From Mycoavidus sp. HKI (lineage in GTDB: Bacteria > Pseudomonadota > Gammaproteobacteria > Burkholderiales > Burkholderiaceae): a DNA stretch of 64,000 bases. The stretch is taken from assembly GCF_020023735.2 (NCBI RefSeq), contig NZ_CP076444.2, positions 387,501 through 451,500 of the forward strand. Direction: 5' to 3'. Shown here one piece after another: positions 11,663 to 21,880 of the stretch; the stretch's first letter is position 1; every line of letters starts with the position of its first letter. The notes beneath the pieces were generated by a model. The model ran no database searches. It worked only from the letters and a program-made list of their open reading frames with translations, and was not told the origin of the DNA. Position numbers and translations under genes: made by a program.

Positions 11663-14083
11663 GTGAGTCATTTAAGCATTCGAAAAGTCGCTGTGCTTGG
11701 CGCGGGCGTAATGGGGAGCCAGATTGCCGCCCACTTAATCAATGCAAAAGTACCGGTAATACTTTTTGACTTGCCGGCTCAACAAGGACCTAAAAATTCA
11801 ATTGCACAAAAGGCCATCGAGCATTTGCGCAAACTGAATCCGGCACCGCTTGGGGTGAGCCATGACGCTTCTTATATTGAGCCAGCCAACTACGAGGACG
11901 ATCTCGCTAAACTCAACGAATGTGACTTGGTGATTGAAGCGATTGCTGAGCGTATTGATTGGAAACATGATTTATACAAAAAAGTAGCGCCGGCCATTCG
12001 TCATGATGCAATTTTTGTCTCCAATACTTCGGGGCTGTCGATTAACACGCTTGCTGAAGGCTTAGATGCTGAGCTGAAATTCCGTTTTTGTGGCGTGCAT
12101 TTCTTTAATCCTCCGCGTTATATGCATTTGGTCGAGCTTATCCCCGCCCAACAGACACGTGCAGGTATTCTAGATGGCCTAGAAAGCTTTCTAACCAGCA
12201 CCTTAGGCAAGGGTGTCATCCGTGCCAAAGATACGCCGAATTTCATCGCCAATCGGGTCGGTGTTTTTTCTGTGCTAGCCACAATCAAGGAAGCGGAAAA
12301 ATTTGAGCTAGGTTTTGACCTGGTTGATGATCTTACCGGCCGCCGGCTCGGACGCGCTAAATCAGCGACCTTTCGCACCGCCGATGTGGTGGGTTTAGAT
12401 ACGGTGTCGCATGTGATTAAAACGATGCGAGATAATCTGCTTGATGATCCATTTTTTCCAATTTATAACGAACCTCCCGTGCTTAGCGCATTGGTTGCGC
12501 AAGGTGCGCTTGGCCAAAAAAGCGGGGCAGGGTTTTATAAAAAAGAAGGTAAATTAATTAAAGTACTGGACGCTAAACAGGGCGCATATATTGCAAGCGG
12601 CGCACGGGCAGATGCTTTAGTTGAGCGTATCTTAAAGCGACCTCCTGCTGAGCGTTTTAAATTGCTGCATGAATCTACCCATCCTCAAGCGCGTTTTTTG
12701 TGGGCGATTTTCCGTAATGTTTTCCATTACAGCGCCGTACATCTAGAGCACATTGCGGATAACGCGCGTGATCTTGATTTCGCGGTGCGCTGGGGGTTTG
12801 GTTGGAACGAGGGCCCCTTTGAGAGTTGGCAAGCAGCTGGCTGGCGCCAATTGGCCGAATGGGTGCAGGCCGATATTGATGCGGGAGCTGCTTTGTCGAA
12901 GGCGCCATTGCCGGCATGGGCGCTAGATGGACTCGTCGCCGAACAGGGGGGCGTGCATAACGCAGCCGGCTCATGGTCGCCTAAAGCGCGTACATTTGTG
13001 CCACGTAGCGCGCTCGCAGTCTATACCAAACAGGTATTTCGCGCACCCTTAAACGGAGAGGTTGCGGCCGATCCGCGCACGGCTGGCAAAACGTTGCATG
13101 AAAATGAAGCGGTGCGCATATGGGTTGACGCACGTGCTGGTCAGGATGATGTCGCGATTGTTTCGTTTAAGAGCAAGATGAATACAATTGGCCCAGCCGT
13201 CTTAGATGGCATAGTACAAGCTATTGAGCTCGCCGAACAAAACCATCGCGGTCTGGTGGTTTGGCAGCCCTCTGCACTGCAAGCGGGGCCGTTCTCAGCT
13301 GGGGCAAATTTGGAAGGGTTGGTACCATCGTTGATGGCGGGAGGAGCAAAAAAAGTTGAACCTTTCGTTGCTCAGTTCCAACAAACCATGCAGCGTGTGA
13401 AATATGCAGCTGTGCCGGTGGTCCCAGCAATCGCAGGAATTGCACTGGGCGGGGGGTGTGAACTGGTCATGCATGGCGCCAAGCGGGTGGCCTATTTTGA
13501 AAGCTATATCGGTCTGGTGGAGGCAGGGGTTGGCTTGCTGCCTGCGGGGGGAGGCTTGAAAGAAGGGGCGTTGCGTGCAGCTGAAACGGCTCGGTGCTTG
13601 GGCCAGAGAAATTTGCTTGAATTTCTAGTTAAACCGTTTGAGAATATTGCGCGGGCAAAGGTCTCTAGCTCAGCACTCGAAGCTATTGAGTTTGGCTATC
13701 TGTTGCCGTCAGATACGATTGTATTTAATCTGCACGAACTGCTGGCAACAGCTCTCAGCGAAGCGCGCGCATTGGCAAACGCGGGCTGGCGCGCGCCTTT
13801 GCCGGTACATGCCATTGCTGTGGCGGGGCGAGCCGGGATTGCCACGATTAAAGCGCAACTGGTGAATCTGCGCGATGGCGGTTTTATTTCAGTTCATGAT
13901 TTCTTAATTAGCAGCAAAATTGCTGAAGTGCTGTGCGGCGGGGAGGTCGAAATGGGAAGTTTGGTTGATGAAGCGTGGTTGCTTAAACTTGAGCGCGCGG
14001 CTTTTGTCGAATTACTGGACATGAAGAAGACACAAGAACGGATTATAGGGATGCTGCAAACGGGTAAGCCTGTGCGTAATTGA
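11663..14083 (+). CDS. Fused 3-hydroxyacyl-CoA dehydrogenase / enoyl-CoA hydratase (FadB/FadN type)
   Basis: Bifunctional beta-oxidation enzyme of 806 residues. The N-terminal NAD-binding domain has VLGAGVMGSQIAAHL (GxGxxG), and the dehydrogenase catalytic His lies in FCGVHFFNPPRYMHLVE. The dehydrogenase C-terminal domains follow, and an enoyl-CoA hydratase/isomerase domain occupies about residues 470-690, with the oxyanion-hole region AGIALGGGCELVMH and LVEAGVGLLPAGGG. The hydratase sits after the dehydrogenase, as in the ~800-residue FadN-like family, the reverse of E. coli FadB. The start is the GTG at 11663, because GGAG lies 7 bases upstream; an upstream TTG (11627) has no ribosome-binding site. 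The thiolase gene follows after 13 bases, so they form an operon. Confidence 0.93.
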   Translation: MSHLSIRKVAVLGAGVMGSQIAAHLINAKVPVILFDLPAQQGPKNSIAQKAIEHLRKLNPAPLGVSHDASYIEPANYEDDLAKLNECDLVIEAIAERIDWKHDLYKKVAPAIRHDAIFVSNTSGLSINTLAEGLDAELKFRFCGVHFFNPPRYMHLVELIPAQQTRAGILDGLESFLTSTLGKGVIRAKDTPNFIANRVGVFSVLATIKEAEKFELGFDLVDDLTGRRLGRAKSATFRTADVVGLDTVSHVIKTMRDNLLDDPFFPIYNEPPVLSALVAQGALGQKSGAGFYKKEGKLIKVLDAKQGAYIASGARADALVERILKRPPAERFKLLHESTHPQARFLWAIFRNVFHYSAVHLEHIADNARDLDFAVRWGFGWNEGPFESWQAAGWRQLAEWVQADIDAGAALSKAPLPAWALDGLVAEQGGVHNAAGSWSPKARTFVPRSALAVYTKQVFRAPLNGEVAADPRTAGKTLHENEAVRIWVDARAGQDDVAIVSFKSKMNTIGPAVLDGIVQAIELAEQNHRGLVVWQPSALQAGPFSAGANLEGLVPSLMAGGAKKVEPFVAQFQQTMQRVKYAAVPVVPAIAGIALGGGCELVMHGAKRVAYFESYIGLVEAGVGLLPAGGGLKEGALRAAETARCLGQRNLLEFLVKPFENIARAKVSSSALEAIEFGYLLPSDTIVFNLHELLATALSEARALANAGWRAPLPVHAIAVAGRAGIATIKAQLVNLRDGGFISVHDFLISSKIAEVLCGGEVEMGSLVDEAWLLKLERAAFVELLDMKKTQERIIGMLQTGKPVRN

Positions 14084-14096
14084 TGGAGTGAAAAAA

Positions 14097-15296
14097 ATGA
14101 ATAAACAAGTGCAAGACGCCTATATCGTTGCCGCTAACCGTACACCCATTGGCAAAGCGCCGCGTGGGATATTCAGGAATACGCGGCCAGAAGAATTATT
14201 GATTCACGCCATACGAGCGGTGGTGGCGCAAGTCCCCGAGCTTGATCTACACGTCATTGAAGATGTGATGATTGGCTGTGCGTTTCCAGAAGCTGAACAA
14301 GGGCTGAATATCGCGCGTGTCAGCGCATTGTTGGCAGGGTTGCCAGTCAGTGTAGGAGGTGTAACGGTGAACCGTTATTGTGCTTCTGGCGTAACTGCAC
14401 TTGCCATGGCCGCAGATCGCATCCGCGTCGGTGAGGCGGAGGCATTGATTGCCGGCGGTGTGGAATCGATGAGCATGGTGCCGATGATGGGCAATACTCC
14501 ATCCGTTTCGCCGCATATCTTTGAACGAGATGAACATCTTGGGCTGGCGTACGGCATGGGGTTGACGGCTGAAAGAGTTGCGCAACGCTGGAACATTAAA
14601 CGCGATGCGCAGGACCTTTTTTCATTTGCATCTCATCAAAAAGCATTGCAGGCGCAAGCTGCCGGCGAATTCAATGACGAAGTGGCGCCGTTTGAGGTGA
14701 TCGAGCGTTTCCCAGACCTTAATCGGCGCGAGCTTGATTTAAGAAAGCAACTCACGTCGCAGGATGAGGGGCCTCGTGCCGATACTTCGCTTGAGGCGCT
14801 TGCTAAGCTGAAACCCGTGTTTGCGAATGGTGGTTCAGTCACGGCTGGAAATAGCTCGCAAATGTCAGATGGCGCTGCTGCGCTGCTGGTGGTTTCGGAA
14901 AAAATACTTAAGCAATTCAATCTCACTCCGCTGGCGCGTTTTGTGAGTTTTGCGGTGCGGGGCGTACCGCCCGAGATTATGGGGATCGGCCCGAGAGAAG
15001 CCATTCCGGCTGCTTTAAAAGCAGCGGGGCTTAAGCAGGACCAACTCGACTGGATTGAGTTGAACGAGGCATTTGCTGCACAATCGCTGGCCGTCATAGA
15101 GGAGCTTAAGCTTGATCCTAAAAAAGTGAATCCACTCGGCGGGGCGATAGCGTTAGGTCATCCATTGGGCGCCACGGGTGCAATTCGCGCTACCACGGTT
15201 GTGCATGCACTGCGCCGACACTCCCTTAAATACGGTATGGTCACCATGTGCGTGGGCGCGGGCATGGGTGCCGCGGGCATTCTCGAGCGAGTTTGA
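14097..15296 (+). CDS. Acetyl-CoA C-acyltransferase (thiolase)
   Basis: Thiolase of 399 residues that cleaves 3-ketoacyl-CoA to acetyl-CoA, the last step of the beta-oxidation spiral. The nucleophilic Cys lies in VNRYCASGVTALAMA (about residue 93), the second active-site region is LNEAFAAQSLAV, and the C-terminal signatures are GGAIALGHPLGATGA and the general-base Cys in CVGAGMGAAG. The ATG at 14097 is chosen because GGAG lies 8 bases upstream; a GTG three codons earlier overlaps that site. It is co-transcribed with the upstream fused enzyme. The exact chain-length preference cannot be read from sequence. Confidence 0.95.
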   Translation: MNKQVQDAYIVAANRTPIGKAPRGIFRNTRPEELLIHAIRAVVAQVPELDLHVIEDVMIGCAFPEAEQGLNIARVSALLAGLPVSVGGVTVNRYCASGVTALAMAADRIRVGEAEALIAGGVESMSMVPMMGNTPSVSPHIFERDEHLGLAYGMGLTAERVAQRWNIKRDAQDLFSFASHQKALQAQAAGEFNDEVAPFEVIERFPDLNRRELDLRKQLTSQDEGPRADTSLEALAKLKPVFANGGSVTAGNSSQMSDGAAALLVVSEKILKQFNLTPLARFVSFAVRGVPPEIMGIGPREAIPAALKAAGLKQDQLDWIELNEAFAAQSLAVIEELKLDPKKVNPLGGAIALGHPLGATGAIRATTVVHALRRHSLKYGMVTMCVGAGMGAAGILERV

Positions 15297-15307
15297 GTGG
15301 ATTTGCT

Positions 15308-15337
15308 GTGATCAAGCTCGAGCGAGCTTGTGATCAC
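15308..15337. terminator. Bidirectional hairpin between thiolase and thioesterase genes
   Basis: A long inverted repeat pairs GTGATCAAGCTCG with CGAGCTTGTGATCAC around an AG loop, with one bulge. It ends exactly at the stop codon of the opposed thioesterase gene. With no T run its efficiency is uncertain, but position and stability suggest a shared bidirectional transcription end. Confidence 0.55.
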
Positions 15338-15736
15338 TCAATCTGGTGCTGGCAATGCGCGCGGTCGGCGGTCGCTATCTGTGGCGACATAGATGAGCGT
15401 AGCTTCTGCTACTTTGAAAATCTCTTCCGCAAAATTGAGCCGCTGCGCGTACACTTCGACCGATACCGTGACCGAGGTGTTGCCAGTTTTGGCGATGTCT
15501 GCGTAAAAGCTAAGCAAATCGTCAACAAACACCGGTTGCTTAAAAACCAAGGAATTGATGGCTACAGTGACCACCTGGCCTTGTGCGCGGCGCGTCGCTG
15601 GAATCGAGCCGGCAATATTCACTTGCTCCATAATCCAGCTGCCGAATATGTCACCATGTATAGTCGCGTTAGAAGATTGTGGCACCACGCGTAAAGCGAG
15701 GGTTTTGCCATGTGGGAGGTGAGGGAGTGAATGCAT
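15338..15736 (-). CDS. Acyl-CoA thioesterase, hotdog fold (YciA-like)
   Basis: Hotdog-fold thioesterase of 132 residues that hydrolyses acyl-CoA esters in the cytosol. It shows the YciA/acyl-CoA hydrolase pattern: LRVVPQSSNATIHGDIFGSWIMEQVNIAGSI, in which NATIHGDIFGSWIM corresponds to the conserved catalytic N-x-x-G-D-x-x-G-G-W region (the second G is S here, as in many homologues), followed by VTVAINSLVFKQPVFVGD-like and YAQR segments. It converges on the beta-oxidation operon, suggesting an associated role in releasing CoA, which is inference. Confidence 0.88.
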   Translation of the reverse strand: MHSLPHLPHGKTLALRVVPQSSNATIHGDIFGSWIMEQVNIAGSIPATRRAQGQVVTVAINSLVFKQPVFVDDLLSFYADIAKTGNTSVTVSVEVYAQRLNFAEEIFKVAEATLIYVATDSDRRPRALPAPD

Positions 15737-15923
15737 GTTTTATTTCCGTTGTTATTTACACTAATGTTTCAGTTTTCGGACTTAGTTTTCGCGTACTTCG
15801 GATAAATAGTCAATCATTCTGAGACAATATCAAAATTTTGAGCGTAAGCCGCAACTAAAGCGCAAGGTTTATAAACTTTTTTTTAACCAGCGCGCAACTT
15901 TTTTCCGGGGATTGAGGAAGTTT

Positions 15924-17207
15924 ATGTCGCAACATCATGTATTACCATCTTACCTTCGGCAAGATGAACTTGGCCCATGGGGCACTTATTTACAACAGAT
16001 TGACCGCGTTACACCTTATCTAGGTTCATTGTCGCGCTGGATCGAAACCCTTAAGCGGCCTAAGCGCGCGCTGATCGTTGATGTGCCTATCGAGCTTGAT
16101 AATGGCACCGTTGCCCATTTTGAAGGGTATCGCGTGCAGCACAATACTTCAAGAGGTCCTGGCAAGGGCGGGTTACGCTACCACCAAGACGTGACGCTAT
16201 CTGAAGTGATGGCGCTGTCTGCCTGGATGTCGATCAAGAATGCGGCAGTGAATGTCCCATACGGCGGCGCAAAAGGCGGAATCCGGGTTGATCCGCGGAG
16301 ACTTTCACGCGGTGAACTCGAGCGGATGACCCGTCGCTACACCAGTGAAATCAATTTCATTATTGGTCCTAACACGGATATTCCAGCGCCTGATGTCAAC
16401 ACTAATGAGCAAGTGATGGCATGGATGATGGATACGTATTCGATGAATCAAGGACGTACCGCAACGGGTGTGGTAACAGGCAAGCCGATTGCGCTAGGCG
16501 GCAGTCTTGGGCGTAAAGAAGCGACTGCCCGCGGGGTTTTCGTCGTAGCCTGCGAGAGTGCGCGCCAAATTGGTTTGGACATCGCTGGAGCACGGATTGC
16601 AATTCAAGGTTTTGGTAACGTTGGCGGGATTGCTGCGCGGCTTTTTTCTGACGCGGGCGCCAAAATCATAGCAGTGCAAGACCATACGGGTACTCTTTAC
16701 CGGCCGGCCGGGATTGAAGTGCTTAAATTGCTTGAACACGTTGCTCAAACGGGCGGCATTGTGGGTTTCACAGGCGCCGAGCCGCTGGCTGCGGATGAAT
16801 TTTGGGGGCTTGAAACCGATATTTTGATTCCGGCTGCACTAGAAGGTCAAATCACTGAAAAAAATGCACCACGGATTCGCACTAGGATTGTGGTCGAAGG
16901 CGCAAATGGGCCAACGACACCGTTGGCTGACGATATTCTGAACGAGCATGGCATTCTTGTGATTCCTGACGTCATCGCAAATGCAGGTGGGGTGACCGTT
17001 TCATACTTTGAATGGGTGCAGGACTTCTCCAGTTTTTTCTGGAGCGAAGACGAAATTAATCACCGTCTTGAGCGTGTGATGCGTGAGGCGTTCGCATCTA
17101 TATGGCAAGTTGCGCTTGAACACAAGGTCTCTGTGCGTACAGCGGCTTATATTGTTGCATGTACAAGAATTTTAATGGCCAGGGAGATGCGTGGACTGTA
17201 TCCTTGA
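15924..17207 (+). CDS. gdhA: Glutamate dehydrogenase (NAD(P)+)
   Basis: Glu/Leu/Phe/Val dehydrogenase of 427 residues catalysing the reversible oxidative deamination of glutamate to 2-oxoglutarate. The substrate-binding and catalytic motif is [13 protein letters not shown] (catalytic Lys), preceded by [13 protein letters not shown]. The Rossmann domain has [14 protein letters not shown] (GxGxxG). The start is the ATG at 15924, preceded by GAGGAAG; the TTG four codons upstream is unlikely. The gltIJKL importer for glutamate/aspartate follows 75 bases after the stop on the same strand, which suggests use of host-derived glutamate as carbon and nitrogen source (inference). Confidence 0.95.
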   Translation: MSQHHVLPSYLRQDELGPWGTYLQQIDRVTPYLGSLSRWIETLKRPKRALIVDVPIELDNGTVAHFEGYRVQHNTSRGPGKGGLRYHQDVTLSEVMALSAWMSIKNAAVNVPYGGAKGGIRVDPRRLSRGELERMTRRYTSEINFIIGPNTDIPAPDVNTNEQVMAWMMDTYSMNQGRTATGVVTGKPIALGGSLGRKEATARGVFVVACESARQIGLDIAGARIAIQGFGNVGGIAARLFSDAGAKIIAVQDHTGTLYRPAGIEVLKLLEHVAQTGGIVGFTGAEPLAADEFWGLETDILIPAALEGQITEKNAPRIRTRIVVEGANGPTTPLADDILNEHGILVIPDVIANAGGVTVSYFEWVQDFSSFFWSEDEINHRLERVMREAFASIWQVALEHKVSVRTAAYIVACTRILMAREMRGLYP

Positions 17208-17282
17208 GATATATTTAAACTTTTTGCTTTATAAATAAACCATTTGGGATATATAATCTATTTTTCAGAAGGGGAACTTAGT

Positions 17283-18188
17283 ATGAAGTTTAAAAAAATA
17301 GTAACGGCATTGATGACGGCAGGTACGCTAACGTTCTCTTATGCACAGGCGCAGAGTGCTAGTACGACGGGCACTTTGCAAAAAATTAGGGATACGGGCA
17401 CGGTTTCATTGGGACATAGGGAATCGTCCATTCCTTTTTCCTATTATGCCGAGAACCAGCGGGTGGTGGGCTATGCGCACGAATACGCGATGCAGATTGT
17501 TAAGGCAATTGAGCAAGAGCTTAATAAACCGCATCTAGATGTGAAACTCACGCCGATCACGTCTCAAAACCGGATTCCATTGCTGCAAAACGGTACGATT
17601 GACCTTGAATGCGGTTCCACCACAAACAATCTTGAGCGGCAGCAGCAAGCTGCATTTTCCAACACGATTTTTGTCGTAAACACGCGGCTGCTCACACGTG
17701 TTGATTCAGGTGTCAAGGATTTTGCTGATTTGAAGGGTAAGACGGTAGCGACCACAGCGGGTACTACCTCTGAACGCATTTTGCGCGCAATGAATCAAGC
17801 AAAGAAGCTCGGCATGAATATCATTAGCGCAAAAGATCATAGCGAGGCGTTCTTGATGTTAGAAACGGGCCGTGCAGTAGCGTTTATGATAGATGATGCG
17901 TTACTTGCCGGAGAGCGTGCTAAAGCAAAAGACCCTAGCAAGTTTGTGATTGTGGGTACGCCGCAATCACAAGAAGCCTATGGTTGTATGTTGCGCAAAA
18001 ATGACCCGGCATTCAAAAAGTTGGTTGATGACACCATTGCTAAACTGCAAACGTCAGGCGAAGCCATTAAGATTTATCAAAAATGGTTTCAAAAACCCAT
18101 TCCTCCTCGCAATCTAAATTTGAGCTTCCCGCAAAGCGAAGAACTCAAAGCATTGTTCAAGAGTCCGAATGATCAGGCGAAAGGTTAA
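17283..18188 (+). CDS. gltI: Glutamate/aspartate ABC transporter, periplasmic binding protein
   Basis: Family 3 solute-binding protein of 301 residues. The N-terminus is a signal peptide (MKFKKIVTALMTAGTLTFSYAQAQS, cleavage after AQA likely). The mature part begins with TLQKIRDTGTVSLGHRESSIPFSY, the family signature, and contains the amino-acid alpha-carboxylate binding region (NRIPLLQNGTIDLECGSTTNN). It should bind L-glutamate or L-aspartate in the periplasm and deliver it to GltJKL. The ATG at 17283 has AAGGGGA upstream. A TATAAT hexamer at 17252-17257 is a candidate -10, though no good -35 stands at the right distance. Confidence 0.93.
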   Translation: MKFKKIVTALMTAGTLTFSYAQAQSASTTGTLQKIRDTGTVSLGHRESSIPFSYYAENQRVVGYAHEYAMQIVKAIEQELNKPHLDVKLTPITSQNRIPLLQNGTIDLECGSTTNNLERQQQAAFSNTIFVVNTRLLTRVDSGVKDFADLKGKTVATTAGTTSERILRAMNQAKKLGMNIISAKDHSEAFLMLETGRAVAFMIDDALLAGERAKAKDPSKFVIVGTPQSQEAYGCMLRKNDPAFKKLVDDTIAKLQTSGEAIKIYQKWFQKPIPPRNLNLSFPQSEELKALFKSPNDQAKG

Positions 18189-18260
18189 GCCAGTGTGTTC
18201 GTATAGTGGCTGGCAACCATCACTGCCCTACCCGTTATGAGACTTATCAGCAATGGTGGT

Positions 18261-18289
18261 GCTGCGTTCGAGAGGGCCTCGGACGCAGC
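18261..18289 (+). promoter_or_regulatory. Intercistronic stem-loop between gltI and gltJ
   Basis: A strong hairpin pairs GCTGCGT with ACGCAGC, extended inward by CGAG/CTCG, in the 178-base gap between the binding protein and the permease genes. It lacks a T run. In ABC importer operons such hairpins commonly protect the upstream mRNA so that the binding protein is made in excess; that role is inferred here. Confidence 0.5.
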
Positions 18290-18366
18290 TGGGAAAGTTA
18301 GGCCTGATAGTATGAAACAGGAAAAGAACTGTCTTAAAGTACTGTTTCTATAGCAATCTAAGGGTT

Positions 18367-19107
18367 ATGAGTTATCAATGGAATTGGGGCATTTTGCTAA
18401 GTGCTGTGTCCACCGGCGAGCTAACGACGTATCTCGGTTGGTTCATTGATGGCCTGAAGGTCACTGTTACGCTCTCTTTAGCGGCCTGGATCATCGCGCT
18501 TATCGCTGGTTCTCTATTTGGCATATTGCGCACGTTACCCAATAAATGGTTAGCCAGCATCGGCGCTATTTACGTCGCGGTATTTCGCAACATCCCCTTG
18601 CTTGTGCAATTTTTTATCTGGTATTTTGTGCTGCCAGAGCTTGTGTCTCCGTCACTGGGCACTTGGTTCAAAGGATTGCCGCCCTCGATTCAATTTTTTT
18701 CGTCAGCGGTGATTTGCCTTGGCTTATTTACCGGCGCGCGGATTTGCGAGCAGGTGAGAACAGGTATTCATGCCCTGCCGCCCGGCCAAAAAAATGCTGC
18801 CCTCGCGCTCGGGTTTACACTGCCGCAAACCTATCGCTATGTTTTAGTACCGAATGCGTATCGAATTATTGTGCCGCCTTTAACGTCTGAATTTTTGAAT
18901 ATTTTTAAGAATTCAGCGGTTGCTGCCACCATTGGTTTACTCGAACTTTCTGCACAAGCGCGCCAACTCAGTGATTATACAGCGCATATCTACGAGTCTT
19001 TCATTGTAGTGACCGCTTCTTATGCTCTGATTAATGCGACCGTAATGCTTTTTATGCTTTGGGTTGAAAGGACCTCCAGGTTGCCAGGTCAAATTGGAGG
19101 GAAATAA
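18367..19107 (+). CDS. gltJ: Glutamate/aspartate ABC transporter permease GltJ
   Basis: Inner-membrane permease of 246 residues from the HisM/His-Glu-Gln family with about five transmembrane segments. The conserved cytoplasmic EAA loop is [38 protein letters not shown], which contacts the ATPase (the part around [14 protein letters not shown] is diagnostic). The segment [19 protein letters not shown] is typical of GltJ. The stop overlaps the start of gltK by one base, so they are translationally coupled. Confidence 0.93.
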   Translation: MSYQWNWGILLSAVSTGELTTYLGWFIDGLKVTVTLSLAAWIIALIAGSLFGILRTLPNKWLASIGAIYVAVFRNIPLLVQFFIWYFVLPELVSPSLGTWFKGLPPSIQFFSSAVICLGLFTGARICEQVRTGIHALPPGQKNAALALGFTLPQTYRYVLVPNAYRIIVPPLTSEFLNIFKNSAVAATIGLLELSAQARQLSDYTAHIYESFIVVTASYALINATVMLFMLWVERTSRLPGQIGGK

Positions 19108-19784
19108 TGTATCAATTTAATTGGAGCGGAATTGCATCTTCTCTGCCTACCTTAGCGCAGGGCATGCTCATCACAGTCCAAATCACAGTCGCAGCTGTTA
19201 TTGTTGGCATTGTTTGGGGAACCATCCTGGCGTTATTGAGACTTTCACCAATCAAGCCGCTTGCTTGGTTTGCGCAACTATACGTGACGATTTTCCGCTC
19301 GATTCCGTTAGTGATGGTGCTTTTATGGTTTTTCCTATTGGTGCCGCAATTGCTCAAATCTTTGCTTGATTTGCCGCCTGATATCGATATCCGCTTTGCT
19401 TCAGCAATTATTGCATTTTCTTTGTTTGAGGCGGCTTATTATTCGGAAATCATTCGCGCGGGCATTCAGAGTGTCCCGCGTGGGCAGGTCTATGCGGCTA
19501 ATGCGCTCGGTATGACCTCTATGCAATCGATGCGTCTAGTGGTTTTGCCCCAGGCTTTTCGTGCCATGGTGCCGTTACTCTTAACGCAGGGCATTGTACT
19601 CTTTCAGGATACGGCTTTGGTCTATGTCATCGGCCTGGCAGATTTTTTCCGCACGGCGACCAATATTGGTGAACGCGATGGGCAACTGGTTGAGATGGTG
19701 CTCTTTGCGGGGGCATGTTATTTTGTTATTTGCTTGTTTGCCTCCACTCTCGTCGGGCGTTTTCAAAAAAGGTATGCAAGATGA
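19107..19784 (+). CDS. gltK: Glutamate/aspartate ABC transporter permease GltK
   Basis: Second permease subunit, 225 residues, with a similar fold to Glt[20 protein letters not shown] early, and the EAA loop [22 protein letters not shown] followed by [13 protein letters not shown]. It pairs with GltJ to form the translocation channel. Its stop overlaps the ATG of gltL (ATGA), so the four proteins of the importer are tightly coupled. Confidence 0.93.
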   Translation: MYQFNWSGIASSLPTLAQGMLITVQITVAAVIVGIVWGTILALLRLSPIKPLAWFAQLYVTIFRSIPLVMVLLWFFLLVPQLLKSLLDLPPDIDIRFASAIIAFSLFEAAYYSEIIRAGIQSVPRGQVYAANALGMTSMQSMRLVVLPQAFRAMVPLLLTQGIVLFQDTALVYVIGLADFFRTATNIGERDGQLVEMVLFAGACYFVICLFASTLVGRFQKRYAR

Positions 19785-20506
19785 TTTCTCTTAAAAGCGT
19801 TTCTAAATGGTATGGTCCATTTCAGGTGCTAACTGATTGTAGTACTGAAGTGAATCAGGGCGAGGTCGTGGTGGTATGCGGACCCTCTGGCTCTGGCAAA
19901 TCGACCCTGATTAAAACGGTTAATGGCCTTGAGCCATTCCAACAAGGTGAGATTTGGCTTGATGGTCAGTCAGTGAGAGCCAAGGAAACCAAGTTGTCTA
20001 AACTACGGGCCAAAGTCGGCATGGTTTTTCAGCATTTTGAACTGTTTCCACATTTATCGATCACGGAGAATCTAACGCTGGCACAGGTTAAGGTGCTCGG
20101 CCGCAGTGCAGAGGAGGCTAGGGCAAAAGGCATGAAGTTGCTGCAGCGAGTTGGCCTGAGCGCACATGCGGATAAATATCCGGGACAGCTATCGGGCGGT
20201 CAGCAACAGCGGGTGGCGATTGCTCGTGCGCTCTCCATGGACCCCATTGCGATGTTGTTTGATGAACCGACTTCCGCGCTTGATCCAGAGATGATCAATG
20301 AGGTGCTTGATGTGATGGTTGAGCTTGCACGTGAAGGGATGACCATGATGTGCGTCACGCACGAAATGGGATTTGCCAAAAAAGTTGCCCACCGCGTGAT
20401 CTTTATGGACAAGGGCGCTATTGTTGAAGATGTGCCTAAAGAAGAATTCTTTGAACACCCAAAATCAGAGCGCACAAAGGAATTTTTAGCGAAGATTTTG
20501 CATTGA
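19781..20506 (+). CDS. gltL: Glutamate/aspartate ABC transporter ATPase GltL
   Basis: ABC ATPase of 241 residues that energises import. Walker A is [12 protein letters not shown] (about residues 33-43), the Q-loop is [11 protein letters not shown], the ABC signature is [15 protein letters not shown], and Walker B is [15 protein letters not shown], followed by the H-switch [16 protein letters not shown]. These match polar amino-acid importers. The ATG at 19781 overlaps the gltK stop; longer frames upstream lie inside gltK. Confidence 0.96.
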   Translation: MISLKSVSKWYGPFQVLTDCSTEVNQGEVVVVCGPSGSGKSTLIKTVNGLEPFQQGEIWLDGQSVRAKETKLSKLRAKVGMVFQHFELFPHLSITENLTLAQVKVLGRSAEEARAKGMKLLQRVGLSAHADKYPGQLSGGQQQRVAIARALSMDPIAMLFDEPTSALDPEMINEVLDVMVELAREGMTMMCVTHEMGFAKKVAHRVIFMDKGAIVEDVPKEEFFEHPKSERTKEFLAKILH

Positions 20507-20668
20507 ACTTAAACGTGTTTGCCCTATCACTTTGGGTCTATATTTAATTTGATCTGACATTTATATAGCGCAGGCATGATTCGCCAAGAAATAAAATGGC
20601 TGCGCTGACGAATGGCCCTTTATGCTCAGAGATTAGAAGGGCGGAAAATGATGCTGGCTGATCTCATT

Positions 20669-21856
20669 TTAAACAATTGAATCAAGCACTTTACGTAGCA
20701 TCACAAGCATCAAATCAATTTCATCTTTAGTGACATTAAGCGCTGGCATAAAGCGTATTAGGTTAGGCCGCGGGGCATTGAGCAAAAGGCCTGCTGGCTC
20801 GAGTTCCCGAGCTTTTTCAACGATTTCATGACCAATCTCTTTACCCAGCAATAGTGCACGTAGCAGGCCCTCGCCGCGTTCGCCGGCAAAACCATACTCA
20901 TTAGATAATTTCAGCAAGGCGTCACTAAAATAAGCAGCGCGTTCGCGCACGCCAGCCAAAAAATCCGCTTGACTGATATGTTCAAGTATAGCAACGCCTA
21001 CAGCGCACATAAGAGGGTTGCCATTATAGGTGCCGCCCTGTTCTCCAGCCTCGAAACAAGCGACTTCATCACGCGCCAACAGCGCGGCAAGTGGCACACC
21101 GCCGCCGATGCCTTTACCTAATGTCATGATATCGGGTTCAATATCTGACCATTGGTAGGCAAAGAGTTGGCCGGTACGACCGCAGCCAGTTTGTACCTCA
21201 TCGACAATTAACAGCAGATGGTGTTTTTGCGTGAGGGCGCGCAATTGCTGCATAAATTCGCGCGTGGCGCCAATCACGCCGGCTTCACCCTGCACGGGCT
21301 CTAGCATGATGGCAACGGTCTTGTCATGAATACAACGTGCAACCGATGCAATATCGTTGAGCTCAGCTTTTGGAAAGCCCGCTACTTGCGGAGCGTACAT
21401 GGTGTCCCAGCCGGGTTTGCCGCTAGCAGACATGGTCGCCAATGTCCGGCCATGGAAGCTATGATTAAACGTGATAATTTCGTATGCGCCGTTTTTAAAT
21501 TTACGCCCCCATTTGCGGGCTAATTTGATTGCGCCCTCATTCGCTTCAGCGCCGCTATTGGCAAAAAATACTTTCTGAAAGCAGCTAAAATCAGTCAGCA
21601 AGCCGGCAAGTTGCGCCGAGGGTGCGTTATAAAATGCTGGGCCTGGATTAATTAAGCTTTGCGCTTGTGTGGTGAGCGCGTGGATCATTGTTTTATGGCT
21701 ATGGCCTAAGCAGTTCACGGCCCAACCTTGAATAAAATCGAGATAACGCTTACCTTCGCTATCGTATAACCAAGCGCCTTCGCCACGCGTAAAAACAAGC
21801 TCAGGCCGGTTAGTGATGGTCATCAGCGACTGCGTGGGGTAGTCATTAAAATGCAT
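20669..21856 (-). CDS. argD: Acetylornithine/succinyldiaminopimelate-type aminotransferase
   Basis: Class III PLP-dependent aminotransferase of 395 residues. It shows the family hallmarks: NPGPAFYN early, [20 protein letters not shown] (phosphate binding), [24 protein letters not shown] and the PLP lysine in [17 protein letters not shown]. Among class III enzymes the sequence best fits ArgD/acetylornithine transaminase, but 4-aminobutyrate or succinylornithine aminotransferases cannot be excluded. The ATG at 21856 is chosen over a TTG two codons upstream; GGAA and GAAG lie upstream. No other arginine genes are nearby. Confidence 0.88.
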   Translation of the reverse strand: MHFNDYPTQSLMTITNRPELVFTRGEGAWLYDSEGKRYLDFIQGWAVNCLGHSHKTMIHALTTQAQSLINPGPAFYNAPSAQLAGLLTDFSCFQKVFFANSGAEANEGAIKLARKWGRKFKNGAYEIITFNHSFHGRTLATMSASGKPGWDTMYAPQVAGFPKAELNDIASVARCIHDKTVAIMLEPVQGEAGVIGATREFMQQLRALTQKHHLLLIVDEVQTGCGRTGQLFAYQWSDIEPDIMTLGKGIGGGVPLAALLARDEVACFEAGEQGGTYNGNPLMCAVGVAILEHISQADFLAGVRERAAYFSDALLKLSNEYGFAGERGEGLLRALLLGKEIGHEIVEKARELEPAGLLLNAPRPNLIRFMPALNVTKDEIDLMLVMLRKVLDSIV

Positions 21857-21880
21857 CTTCAAATTCCATTAAACACTGAG

